A stretch of DNA of 64,000 bases from Campylobacter vicugnae (GTDB lineage Bacteria > Campylobacterota > Campylobacteria > Campylobacterales > Campylobacteraceae), in NCBI RefSeq assembly GCF_002139875.1, contig NZ_CP018793.1:744001-808000 (forward strand). Direction: 5' to 3'. This document shows positions 46,761 to 54,198 of the stretch, piece by piece. Position numbers and translations under genes: made by a program. Position 1 is the stretch's first letter, and each line of letters begins with the position of its first letter. The notes beneath the pieces were generated by a model. That model saw only the letters and a list, made by a program, of their open reading frames with translations. It did no database searches and was not told the DNA's origin.

Positions 46761-47479
46761 TTTTTACCCAATGAATTAATTAAAGCTTCAATATCAGCAT
46801 TGCTTACAACATCTTCAGTTGTTGTATCTCCTTCAATATGCATAGCAGAGCCTACGCGTTTATCATCATCAATCTTACCTTCAAATAAGCTATTCATATA
46901 TTTGCTTAAGGCGCGCATTACATTTATAACTCTTTCGATTTTTTGACGATGTATATCTTGATACTGCATCATATCCATTGTCATCATTACTTCATCTTGA
47001 CCCATTTGAACACTGTTTATAATATTATCTATTTTATTGTCTAGATTTTTATTAAGCTCTAAAAGTTCGCCAAATGTTTGAACATTTGGAAATTTTTCAT
47101 GCAAAATTTCAAAAACCTCTATATTTCTTGCAATACAAGTTTTAGCATCATTTGATGTGTTTTCTGCATCTAGACAAAATCCATTGATAGTCTCTAGCTT
47201 ATCAAACATCTCAGTGGCTTTTTCTTCAGAATCTTTAGTAACATCATCAAGTTGATGAACTACTTTATGGTCATCTGTTGGTGGTGGTGGTGGCCATGCA
47301 CTAGTTGAGCTAACTCTATAATTATCATGTGTAACTATATGGCCTCCATCTTGAATAACTGCATCAGCATCCTCTTTTTGATTTGGCTCTTCTAAGCCAA
47401 TACTATCTATACTATCTATGCTATTACCTAGATCACTTAGATCTTCAGCCATTAAAGCATCTAATTCTTCTTGTGTCAT
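46757..47479 (-). CDS. cheZ: CheZ-like chemotaxis phosphatase
   Basis: 240 residues. The long helical C-terminal half has MMQYQDIHRQKIERVINVM, matching the CheZ catalytic helix (the glutamine of QDIHRQ is the likely water-positioning residue). A linker with a run of prolines lies at about 60-70. The N-terminus MTQEELDALMAEDL resembles the CheY-binding peptide of FliM/FliY. It should dephosphorylate CheY-P. First gene of the nine-gene minus-strand operon; AAGGAG precedes the ATG. Confidence 0.85.
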   Translation of the reverse strand: MTQEELDALMAEDLSDLGNSIDSIDSIGLEEPNQKEDADAVIQDGGHIVTHDNYRVSSTSAWPPPPPTDDHKVVHQLDDVTKDSEEKATEMFDKLETINGFCLDAENTSNDAKTCIARNIEVFEILHEKFPNVQTFGELLELNKNLDNKIDNIINSVQMGQDEVMMTMDMMQYQDIHRQKIERVINVMRALSKYMNSLFEGKIDDDKRVGSAMHIEGDTTTEDVVSNADIEALINSLGKK

Positions 47480-47507
47480 AAGAGCTCCTTAAGAACGTAA
47501 TTGCGTG

Positions 47508-47513
47508 ATTGTA
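47508..47513 (-). promoter_or_regulatory. -10 box of the cheZ operon
   Basis: Minus-strand TACAAT, 28 bases before the cheZ ATG, is the best candidate for the promoter of cheZ through the rlu gene. No sigma-28 or sigma-54 motif was evident. Confidence 0.45.
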
Positions 47514-47607
47514 TCTAAATTTAGATAAATTTTGCTTTACATTACAATAATCATTAAAAATTTCAAAAAATGTTTGTAAATTTTGCTAACTTTAAGGAAT
47601 TATTATG

Positions 47608-47613
47608 TATAAT
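47608..47613 (+). promoter_or_regulatory. -10 box of tRNA-Arg
   Basis: TG-TATAAT, an extended -10, lies 22 bases before the tRNA 5' end. Confidence 0.6.
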
Positions 47614-47635
47614 TCCAGCTCTTATTTACTTAAGT

Positions 47636-47712
47636 GCGCTCTTAGCTCAGCTGGATAGAGCATTTGATTGCGGTTCAAAAGGTCAGAGATTCGAATTCTC
47701 TAGGGCGCACCA
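47636..47712 (+). tRNA. tRNA-Arg (anticodon GCG)
   Basis: 77 bases including an encoded CCA. Acceptor GCGCTCT pairs with AGGGCGC (one G-T), D-stem GCTC/GAGC, anticodon stem TTTGA/TCAAA with loop TTGCGGT, T-arm AGAGA-TTCGAAT-TCTCT. The anticodon at 34-36 is GCG, reading Arg CGC and CGU; the D-loop A20 and C35 of arginine tRNAs are present. Most bacteria read these codons with an ACG (inosine) tRNA instead. Confidence 0.95.
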
Positions 47713-47799
47713 CTTCTTTTTTTATTATCCTAAAATTTAGTTTTAATCTTTTATTTTATATAATTATCTAAAATTTTCAGATGTTTTAAGGATTATTTT

Positions 47800-48579
47800 A
47801 TGATCGTAGATCTACACAACCATACTCCACTATGCAATCACGCAACAGGTACTCCAATAGATTATGCCAAGGCTGCCTTTAATCAAGGGTGCAAATTTTA
47901 TGGATTTAGTGATCATGCTCCAATGAATTTTGATCAAAAATATAGAATGAGCTTTAAAGATATGGATGATTATAAAGAGGCAATTGATATTTTAAAAGCT
48001 GAATTTAAAGACAAAATGGAGATATTATTTGGTTACGAGGTTGATTATTTACCCGGATTTATAGACGATAGAGTGCTAAATGCTAATGTTGATTATCTAA
48101 TCGGGTCGGTGCATTTTTTAAACGGCTGGGGATTTGATAATCCTGAGTTTATTGGAGAGTATAAAAATAGAGATATTGATCAAATTTATATTGATTATTT
48201 TAACGCCATTAAAGAGATGGCAAAATTTGGCAAATTTGATATTGTTGGTCATATTGATCTTATTAAGGTATTTAACTATAAACCAAAAACAGATATAAGA
48301 ATCATCGCTAAAGATGCTTTAAATGAGATTAAAAAAAGCGGTATGACAGTAGAGCTAAATAGTGCTGGTCTTCGCAAACCAGTATGTGAGATTTATCCTG
48401 GAGATGATATTTTGGAGATGATGAGTCAAATGGGTATTGATATTACTCTTTCAAGCGACGCGCACTCTATAGAACAAGTTGGACAAAATATGGATAAAAT
48501 TATTAAAAAAGCTAAAGACTTTGGTTATAATGAAGTTGCAATATACAAAAACCAAGAGAAAATAATGGTAAAAATTTAA
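47800..48579 (+). CDS. PHP-family phosphatase, histidinol-phosphatase-like
   Basis: 259 residues. DLHNHTPLCNHA at the start, YGFSDHAP, GYEVDYL, IGSVHF, GHIDLIK and LSSDAH are the PHP metal ligands in order. This is the HisJ-type histidinol-phosphatase class; the link to histidine synthesis here is inference, since no his gene is nearby. Single gene with its own AAGGAT before the ATG. Confidence 0.85.
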   Translation: MIVDLHNHTPLCNHATGTPIDYAKAAFNQGCKFYGFSDHAPMNFDQKYRMSFKDMDDYKEAIDILKAEFKDKMEILFGYEVDYLPGFIDDRVLNANVDYLIGSVHFLNGWGFDNPEFIGEYKNRDIDQIYIDYFNAIKEMAKFGKFDIVGHIDLIKVFNYKPKTDIRIIAKDALNEIKKSGMTVELNSAGLRKPVCEIYPGDDILEMMSQMGIDITLSSDAHSIEQVGQNMDKIIKKAKDFGYNEVAIYKNQEKIMVKI

Positions 48580-48629
48580 AATGGTGGTAATTTAAATATA
48601 AATTTAAACTTAAAATTTGTATTTTATGC

Positions 48630-48635
48630 TATAAT
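48630..48635 (+). promoter_or_regulatory. -10 box of glnA
   Basis: ATGC-TATAAT (extended -10) lies 32 bases before the glnA ATG. No -24/-12 sigma-54 element was seen, so nitrogen control by NtrC is not indicated. Confidence 0.65.
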
Positions 48636-48667
48636 TTTGAAATTTTAATTTTTTAAGGAGTTTGCCT

Positions 48668-50095
48668 ATGGGTAGATTTGTAAATAATGTTAGTGAATTT
48701 TTTAAATATTGTGATGAAAATGAAGTGAAATTTGTTGATTTTCGCTTTACTGATTTAAAAGGTACATGGCATCACGTATCTTATAATATAAAGGCAATCA
48801 ATGAGGATTCTTTTAATGGAATTCCTTTTGATGGTAGCTCTATCGATGCTTGGCAACCTATACATAAATCAGATATGATGCTTATACCTGATGTAGAGAC
48901 TGCATTTTTAGACCCATTTACAGCAGATACTACAATAATAGTAATCTGCGATGTATATGATATCTATAAAAATGATCTATATGAAAAATGTCCACGCTCA
49001 ATAGCTAAAAAAGCTATGCAACATCTAAAAGATAGCGGAATTGGTGATACTGCATATTTTGGCCCAGAAAATGAGTTTTTTGTATTTGATAATGTAAGAA
49101 TTATTGATAAGCAAAACTGCGCTATGTATGAAGTAGATACTGAAGAGGGCGAATGGAATGATGCTAAGGATTATCAAGATGGCTACAATAGCGGCCACCG
49201 CCCAAGAGCAAAAGGCGGCTACTATCCAGTTCAACCAATTGATTCAATGGTGGATTTAAGAGCTGAGATGGTAAATGTACTTGAGCAAGTTGGTCTTGAG
49301 ACATTTGTAGTGCATCACGAAGTAGCTCAAGGTCAAGGCGAAATTGGAGTTAAATTTGGTACATTAGTAGAGGCTGCTGATAATGTGCAAATCTATAAAT
49401 ATGTAGTAAAAATGGTAGCTCATCTAAATGGCAAAACAGCTACATTTATGCCAAAACCTCTATATGGTGATAATGGTAGCGGTATGCATGTCCATCAAAG
49501 TATTTGGAAAGATGGTAAAAATCTATTTTTTAAAGCAGGAACATATGCAAATCTAAGCGATATGGCTAGATGGTATATCGGTGGCGTATTAAGACACGCT
49601 AGAAGCGTAGCTGCATTTACTAATCCAAGTACAAACAGCTATAAAAGATTAATTCCTGGTTTTGAAGCACCAAGTATTCTTACATACTCTTGCCAAAATA
49701 GAAGCGCAAGTTGTAGAATCCCATATGGATCAGGAGAAAAAAGTGTAAGAGCTGAATTTAGATTCCCAGATAGTTCTGCATGTCCATATCTAGCATTTGC
49801 AGCTATGTTAATGGCAGGACTTGATGGTATTAAAAATAAAATTGAGCCAGTAGGACCAATGGATGAAGATCTATTTGAATTAACATTAGATGAGATTAGA
49901 GAGCGTGGTATTGAGCAGTTACCTCATACACTAAGAGGAAGTCTAGAAGCTGTAATTCGTGATAATAAATACTTAAGTGCTATAATGACAGATCACTTTA
50001 TAGAGACTTATCAACACTATAAATTTGAGACTCAAGTATGGCCATATGAGCAACGCCCTACTCCGTTTGAGTTTAAAACTGTATATTCTTGCTAA
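48668..50095 (+). CDS. glnA: Glutamine synthetase type I
   Basis: 475 residues from ATG 48668; AAGGAG (48655-48660) is 7 bases before it, and the upstream TTG is too close. DGSSIDAW, the glutamate/histidine metal site in [29 protein letters not shown] and NRSASCRIP are intact. The tyrosine that is adenylylated in E. coli (NLYDLP) is replaced by F403 in DEDLFELT, so the enzyme should not be controlled by GlnE, as reported for H. pylori. A strong terminator follows. Confidence 0.96.
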   Translation: MGRFVNNVSEFFKYCDENEVKFVDFRFTDLKGTWHHVSYNIKAINEDSFNGIPFDGSSIDAWQPIHKSDMMLIPDVETAFLDPFTADTTIIVICDVYDIYKNDLYEKCPRSIAKKAMQHLKDSGIGDTAYFGPENEFFVFDNVRIIDKQNCAMYEVDTEEGEWNDAKDYQDGYNSGHRPRAKGGYYPVQPIDSMVDLRAEMVNVLEQVGLETFVVHHEVAQGQGEIGVKFGTLVEAADNVQIYKYVVKMVAHLNGKTATFMPKPLYGDNGSGMHVHQSIWKDGKNLFFKAGTYANLSDMARWYIGGVLRHARSVAAFTNPSTNSYKRLIPGFEAPSILTYSCQNRSASCRIPYGSGEKSVRAEFRFPDSSACPYLAFAAMLMAGLDGIKNKIEPVGPMDEDLFELTLDEIRERGIEQLPHTLRGSLEAVIRDNKYLSAIMTDHFIETYQHYKFETQVWPYEQRPTPFEFKTVYSC

Positions 50096-50102
50096 TTTAC
50101 AA

Positions 50103-50126
50103 CCCTTTGAACCTTCGTTCAAAGGG
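50103..50126 (+). terminator. glnA terminator
   Basis: A perfect 10-bp stem (50103-50112 with 50117-50126) with a CTTC loop, followed by ATTTTATA. Good intrinsic terminator eight bases after the glnA stop; the phage remnant begins just past it. Confidence 0.8.
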
Positions 50127-50143
50127 ATTTTATACCGTAACTT

Positions 50144-50326
50144 TTAAAATTTAATTAATTGGTGAGCATCTTTAAAACTGCTAATCTTTTTATTTAGCTT
50201 ATCCATATTTGCTGTAGTAGTTCTTATACTATCAGAAATCTTAGCAAAGCTCCTATCTAGCTTTGTTATCGCATTAACTCCAGATACCCCAAGGGCGATA
50301 CTAAGCCCTATGGTTGTCTCAGCCAT
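50144..50326 (-). pseudogene. Tape-measure protein N-terminus, truncated
   Basis: 60 residues from ATG 50326 (AAAAGGAG just before it), reading AETTIGLSIALGVSGVNAI, then TKLDRSFAKISDSI. This is the start of a Mu-like tail tape-measure protein, normally many hundreds of residues. It ends in an ordinary stop at 50144. A second, diverged copy of the same start is at 50905-51015. Translation of the stub looks possible because the ribosome site is strong. Confidence 0.65.
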
Positions 50327-50370
50327 TTTTAAACTCCTTTTATTTATAATTATTAAAAACAAGGATGAAT

Positions 50371-50643
50371 ATGCTTATTAAATACGCTCTTTCACAAACT
50401 AGCATTTTAGAAACAATTATTTATACTGCAGTTTTTTGGTTTATCCTTATGTGGACAAATGATGCACACCTTTTAAATGGGACATCGCTCCAGCAGTTTT
50501 TTGTATGCCTTATATCCTCTTTTTTATTTGCTGGCCTTACTTCTCCAGCTAGCGTTATTATCGGTGGGGCAATAACCTTAATTATAAAGACTATCTTAAA
50601 ATTTTGGTTTGCTTATGAGATTAAGCATTTAAATAGATTTTAA
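50371..50643 (+). CDS. Small membrane protein in the phage remnant
   Basis: 90 residues from ATG 50371 (AAGGA 5 bases before). Two or three hydrophobic spans (about 15-30, 45-65, 68-85). It faces the opposite way to the tail fragments. No family recognised; a holin-like or phage-encoded inner membrane role is a guess. Confidence 0.55.
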   Translation: MLIKYALSQTSILETIIYTAVFWFILMWTNDAHLLNGTSLQQFFVCLISSFLFAGLTSPASVIIGGAITLIIKTILKFWFAYEIKHLNRF

Positions 50644-50683
50644 TATATTTTAACTTCGCACGGCAACAAGTCGCCGTTTGCGA

Positions 50684-50736
50684 CAGGGAGTTACACTCCC
50701 TTGACCCACCTAAAGCCCCACTTCGTGGGGTACCCC
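50684..50736. repeat. GC-rich palindromic element, copy A
   Basis: 53 bases made of a GGGAGT-TAC-ACTCCC hairpin, a linker GACCCACCTAAAG, and CCCCAC-TTC-GTGGGG with GGGGTACCCC. It matches copy B (51715-51768) at all but one base, in inverted orientation. Sharp GC-rich island in an AT-rich genome. Confidence 0.85.
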
Positions 50737-50749
50737 TATTTTAACTTCG

Positions 50750-50904
50750 CTACACCATCTCTTTAGCAATTTGCACAAACTCTGCAAAATCTTCTACTTC
50801 CATATCCAAAATTTCATTATACCCAAAGCCCATCGTATGCCCAATAAGGGCTATGTGCGTTAAGCTATAACCCCAGCCTCTTGCAAAAAATTGCCAAGCG
50901 CCTT
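50750..50904 (-). pseudogene. Second tail-assembly chaperone (T-like) end, with slippery site
   Basis: In one frame the minus strand reads KGAWQFFARGWGYSLTHIA then LIGHTMGFGYNEILDM, ending at TAG 50750-50752. It parallels the T part of 51225-51376 (GVALIGHALHFSYSEIMSM). The neighbouring frame ends KALGNFLQEAGVIA. A U UUU UUG run occurs at the point where the frames meet, like the U UUU UUA of the other copy. The G part upstream is missing. The piece is a remnant of a second tail module. Confidence 0.6.
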
Positions 50905-51015
50905 TTAAAACTCTAACTTTGCTTTTAAATTTGCAAAAGGGCTATTAACCTTTGATATTTCGCCTATACCTTTTATAGCAAGTCCTATTGAAATGCCTAA
51001 AACTTCATTTTGCAA
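50905..51015 (-). pseudogene. Second tape-measure N-terminus, truncated
   Basis: 36 codons from TTG 51015, with GGAG at 51021-51024, reading NEVLGISIGLAIKGIGEI then SKVNSPFANLKAKLEF and TAA. By eye it aligns with 50144-50326 (IGLSIALGVSGVNAITKL...FAKI). Both are cut after a few dozen residues. Confidence 0.5.
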
Positions 51016-51044
51016 AAAATCTCCTTTTATAGTATAATTTACCT

Positions 51045-51245
51045 ATGAAAAGATTTATAATTTTTATTGCACTTTGCATCATTTCGTTTATTGTTTTGCT
51101 ATTTACAAACAATGATGAGTACATAATTGCTTCATCTATTATTTATGCTACGCTTATCTATCTTTTTTTATACATTGTTGATTTATTGCCTGCTCACACA
51201 AATAATACGTTTTATCGCTTTTTATCATTTATCACACGCATTTAA
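51045..51245 (+). CDS. Small two-span membrane protein
   Basis: 66 residues with hydrophobic spans at about 3-21 and 28-46. No ribosome site precedes the ATG, but TATAAT at 51033-51038 lies only seven bases before it, so an mRNA starting at or near the ATG would be leaderless. Its end overlaps the T-frame stop (51225) on the other strand. No family recognised; the ORF may be spurious. Confidence 0.4.
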   Translation: MKRFIIFIALCIISFIVLLFTNNDEYIIASSIIYATLIYLFLYIVDLLPAHTNNTFYRFLSFITRI

Positions 51246-51624
51246 AGATTTGATAATTTCCATAGCTTCCTTTAAATACTCATTATACTCGCCCACATCC
51301 ATACTCATAATTTCACTATATGAAAAGTGTAGAGCATGACCTATTAAAGCCACGCCCCTAGAGCTGTGGGCTATGCTAAAAAATTACTCACTTCTTTTAA
51401 AAGCATTGTGCAATCTTTTGCGTCCAAATTTTCAAGCTCCTCTTCACTTAAGCAAGTAAGATTGCTTGTAAGCCTAAATAATAGATCGCTATCATTTTGC
51501 CCGCCACCACTCATCAAAAATCTTACATCACGACCCTTTGGGTGTCTGATTTTTATCTCTTTTTTATCACTTAGCGTAACTACTGTATATTTTTCATTGT
51601 TCTCTTCAATTATGTTTTTTTCAT
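51225..51624 (-). CDS. Phage tail-assembly chaperone G with -1 frameshift product G-T
   Basis: From ATG 51624 the frame is broken after seven A (needs eight) and then reads NIIEENNEKYTVVTLSDKKE, continuing IKIRHPKGRDVRFLMSGG to a TAG at 51371. At 51377-51383 lies U UUU UUA in the exact phase for -1 slippage; the -1 frame continues RGVALIGHALHFSYSEIMSM to TGA 51225. A stem AGCCCAC/GTGGCT lies a few bases after it. This is the G / G-T arrangement of long-tailed phages, in which G-T recruits the tape measure. The start-proximal A7 suggests decay or transcriptional slippage. Confidence 0.6.
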
Positions 51625-51714
51625 CTTTGTCCTTTTTTTATTTTTATCTATTTTTATGTTCTTTAGCGTGGTAGCAAGCTACCACTAAGAACCAATACTA
51701 AAGTCCCCATAAAT

Positions 51715-51768
51715 GGGGTACCCCACGCAAGTGGGGCTTTAGGTGGGTCAAGGGAGTGTAACTCCCTG
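51715..51768. repeat. GC-rich palindromic element, copy B
   Basis: Inverted, near-identical copy of 50684-50736 (one base longer). It belongs to a longer palindromic stretch from about 51667 (GTGGTAGC/GCTACCAC) to 51792 (GGTCGGC-TCT-GCTGACC) and ends just before the AAGGAG of the gp10 gene. The two copies bound a 1.1 kb segment. Confidence 0.85.
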
Positions 51769-51807
51769 CCACAAAGGTCGGCTCTGCTGACCTAAGGAGT
51801 AAAAAAT

Positions 51808-52218
51808 ATGAACGGCATATATAAAAGATTTATATTTAGAGTAGCTAGTGAAGTAGTAAATAACGCAAAAGAGATAGCCCCATATAAGACAGGCAATCTA
51901 AAAAAAGATATAAAGGTAATTAGCTACAGCCATAAAAAAGCAGTTATAGGCAATACCAAATTAGCACCATATGCTAAATTCGTCCATTTTGGCACCAAGC
52001 CACATATGATTAAGGCTAAAAACAAAAAAGTACTAGCTGCTAAAGGCAAAATTTTTGGTAAAAAAGTAAATCACCCAGGAACTAAAGCAAATCCATATCT
52101 AGAAAATGCAGCAAATAGGTATATAAATAGCAGTGGTTTTACTAGGGCTAAATCTGCCCTAGCTAATGAAGTGAAAAATAGGCTTATAAATGATATTAAA
52201 AAGCAGTTAAAAACCTAA
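51808..52218 (+). CDS. HK97 gp10-like phage head-tail protein
   Basis: 136 residues. APYKTGNLKKDIKV at about 24-37 and APYAKFVHFGT...HPGTKANPYLENA at about 51-90 are the HK97 gp10 (tail completion) signature. It has a good ribosome site (AAGGAG). It is on the plus strand, opposite to the other tail fragments, as if the segment had been flipped or patched in. Complete by length. Confidence 0.82.
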   Translation: MNGIYKRFIFRVASEVVNNAKEIAPYKTGNLKKDIKVISYSHKKAVIGNTKLAPYAKFVHFGTKPHMIKAKNKKVLAAKGKIFGKKVNHPGTKANPYLENAANRYINSSGFTRAKSALANEVKNRLINDIKKQLKT

Positions 52219-52269
52219 ATTTAGTCCGCAAAGACGGGCTTTATGCCGTGTGAAGTCAAAAAATGGGGG

Positions 52270-52632
52270 CTATTTGTTAGCACCAACGCCTGCAAGATAA
52301 GCAAAAACACCTGTAAAAGTGTTGCTTAGAAGTCCAAGCCCCAATGTAGTATCGCCATTAATAAGCAGATAAAGTCCTGTGCCACCAAGAGCAATAGCTG
52401 CAGAAACGCCTACTAAAAAGGACTTGTTCCATTTATCTTTTGAAATTTCGCTTTGAAGTTTAGCAAACTCAAACTGCCGTTCATTATCCTCACTTGTGGC
52501 TTTTATCTGTGCTAGAGCCGTTTGTTGTTTGCTTTTTTCTATCTTTGATATAACCTCGCCAACTCTTTCTAGTGCTTCATGACTTATATCATCATCTATT
52601 TGCGGAGTTATGACCTCATCATTAGCAGCCAT
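52270..52632 (-). CDS. Phage-associated membrane protein (DUF2335-like?)
   Basis: 120 residues: an acidic start, a coiled stretch (about 25-72) and two hydrophobic spans (about 75-90, 96-114). The shape resembles DUF2335-type small membrane proteins and some holins, but no motif settles it. Third gene of a short minus-strand run below 53006, overlapping the previous gene by 11 bases. Confidence 0.6.
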   Translation of the reverse strand: MAANDEVITPQIDDDISHEALERVGEVISKIEKSKQQTALAQIKATSEDNERQFEFAKLQSEISKDKWNKSFLVGVSAAIALGGTGLYLLINGDTTLGLGLLSNTFTGVFAYLAGVGANK

Positions 52633-52828
52633 ATTTGCCCCTTGTATTTGCTAAAAAGCTATTTTGTTGCTGTGCCATAAGACCTAGTGAGCTTTTAATA
52701 ACGGCTAATTCAATTGGTTCGACTTCTAAGCTTAGCCCTTTATAATTTTTATACACTACTTTTACGACCTGCGAATTTGTAGTCTTTTGCAATGATTTTG
52801 CTTGTTTAAATACATCTAAGTTTAGCAT
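52622..52828 (-). CDS. Small phage-type protein of unknown function
   Basis: 68 residues. No motif beyond a mixed alpha/beta pattern (VVKVVYKNYKGLSLEVEPIEL) and a C-terminal GKYGC. It lies one base after the stop of the 58-residue gene and overlaps the membrane-protein gene. The tight spacing suggests translational coupling, which supports it being real. Confidence 0.5.
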   Translation of the reverse strand: MLNLDVFKQAKSLQKTTNSQVVKVVYKNYKGLSLEVEPIELAVIKSSLGLMAQQQNSFLANTRGKYGC

Positions 52829-52829
52829 T

Positions 52830-53006
52830 TTAACCCCTTAATTCGTATTTTGCATCTGCATCTTTAATAACCTGCATCATGGCTTTACCAACATTTTCAA
52901 ACCCGCTTTCGATTTTTATATGCTTTTTATTGTCTATATCGCCGCTACCAAACATATCATAGGCCTTTGCAAATCCATTAAAAAATGCGATAATTCTATC
53001 TCCCAT
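52830..53006 (-). CDS. 58-residue phage-type protein
   Basis: Reads MGDRIIAFFNGFAKAYDMF and later GKAMMQVIKDADAKYELRG. AAGGAG lies 8 bases before its ATG at 53006. Possibly the first gene of the run ending at 52270. Function unknown. A palindromic element (53031-53103) sits directly upstream. Confidence 0.6.
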   Translation of the reverse strand: MGDRIIAFFNGFAKAYDMFGSGDIDNKKHIKIESGFENVGKAMMQVIKDADAKYELRG

Positions 53007-53030
53007 AGCTTTGCTCTCCTTATGTTTTCT

Positions 53031-53103
53031 AGGGGTACCCCGCTTGCGGGGACTTTAGTAACGCATAGTCTTATGGGCTTTGCTCATAAGACTGATATGC
53101 TAT
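53031..53103. repeat. GC-rich palindromic element, copy C
   Basis: GGGGTACCCC-GC...GCGGGGACTTTAGT matches part of the region around copy B (ACTAAAGTCCCC...GGGGTACCCC), then a strong hairpin GTCTTATG/CATAAGAC bounded by GCATA and TATGC. Like copy B it stands directly upstream of a ribosome site (for 53006). Confidence 0.75.
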
Positions 53104-53149
53104 GATATCATAAATTTCTAAATAAGTTTATAAATTTACGCCTCATTTT

Positions 53150-53440
53150 TTATCCTTTAAAATTCGCTTTTATATACTCTAATGCATCTATGAAAGTGCC
53201 AGTGAATTTATGCCCGCTCCCTAATACTTCAAAGTCGCAAATTTCATTAAGCTTTTTATAGCTTAGGTCTTCATCAAAAACAGGTAGTATGCCAAAAATA
53301 TAACTTATTTTACCGTCATCATCTATTCTATTAAGATTATTTAGGTTATTGTCGCTCTTTTTATCATGATACTCCCAGTTTTTTTCACATATATCCCACT
53401 CTATTCCACCATATCCTATAGTAAATTTGCGATTTTCCAT
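53150..53440 (-). CDS. Putative immunity protein of the MuF-linked toxin
   Basis: 96 residues, acidic overall (EWDICEKNWEYHD, RIDDDGK, FDEDLS), without membrane segment or known motif. The ATG overlaps the end of the MuF gene by 25 bases and has a strong GAGGTGA ribosome site at 53446-53452. A short acidic protein encoded right after a toxin-like C-terminal domain is the usual place for an immunity gene. Assignment is by position and charge, not homology. Confidence 0.5.
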   Translation of the reverse strand: MENRKFTIGYGGIEWDICEKNWEYHDKKSDNNLNNLNRIDDDGKISYIFGILPVFDEDLSYKKLNEICDFEVLGSGHKFTGTFIDALEYIKANFKG

Positions 53441-54198
53441 TTTATCACCTCTTTTTTGTCATATTTTGAAGCATTTTTAAAGTAATCAAAAGATTTTTTC
53501 TTGCTCTCATTAGGCTTAAAGCAAGTCACTATCTCATCGCCGTTAAAAACTATAAAATAGCCATTATCACTAAAGGCATTTATATAATTGTTATTTGCAT
53601 TTTTAGCCACTGTGTTTATCGAGTTTAACGCTCTAACTATATCAATTTTACTAGTTCTTTTGTTTAGTTGTAAGGAGTGGTTATTTTTGCCATAATAGTT
53701 ATCCTTGCTAAGCACTCTCTCAACTCCAATCTTATCTATATGCTTTATTACTTCATCTTTGTTTAATGGACTTGTATTTCTCATCACTACTCCACCCACT
53801 TCTTCTTCGTCAATCCACACAGGCACCACTTCCGTGCGACAGCGAAAATGATATGGTGGAAGTCCAAAATCCTTAGGCAAAATCTTACCATAAAATGCAC
53901 CATTTCGCCAAATAGCAGCTGATTTTTTCTGGGCGATATTTTTGGCATTTTGGATAGCCCCGCTTTGAGCTTCTAGATGCGAAGCTGGTATTATGCGCCC
54001 ATTCATAGATCTGCAACACTCACTAGTGCGACCATCTATCCTAGCTACTACTTTATAATGTTTAACTCCATTTTTAGCACCTTCATTGATTCTTGAGATA
54101 TTTTGCATCTGGCTTATGATATGATCGCTTACGCCTTCAAAGTAGCTGGTATTGGCTGATAACATCATATTAATCAGATTTAAAATTGTAAAATCCAT
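53416..54198 (-). CDS. MuF-domain phage head protein with a C-terminal toxin-like domain
   Basis: 260 residues. About 45-127 is the SPP1 gp7/Mu gpF head-morphogenesis domain: RIDGRTSECCRSMNGRIIP with later PPYHFRCRTEVVPVW. Residues 128-145 are a linker. Residues 146-260 form a separate domain (KYDKKEVIKWKIANLL at the end, DNGYFIVFNGDEIVTCFKP inside) that is not part of Mu gpF. MuF proteins fused to toxins in phages are a known polymorphic-toxin group; this domain has the strand pattern of BECR-type RNases, which is inference. No ribosome site precedes the ATG, so the N-terminus is probably truncated. Confidence 0.65.
   Translation of the reverse strand: MDFTILNLINMMLSANTSYFEGVSDHIISQMQNISRINEGAKNGVKHYKVVARIDGRTSECCRSMNGRIIPASHLEAQSGAIQNAKNIAQKKSAAIWRNGAFYGKILPKDFGLPPYHFRCRTEVVPVWIDEEEVGGVVMRNTSPLNKDEVIKHIDKIGVERVLSKDNYYGKNNHSLQLNKRTSKIDIVRALNSINTVAKNANNNYINAFSDNGYFIVFNGDEIVTCFKPNESKKKSFDYFKNASKYDKKEVIKWKIANLL

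Noticed and set aside
50644-51807. Invertible phage-variation switch (tail-fibre type)
   Set aside because: The inverted copies exist, but no recombinase gene and no fibre genes are seen between or beside them. Kept only as one of several options for the repeats.
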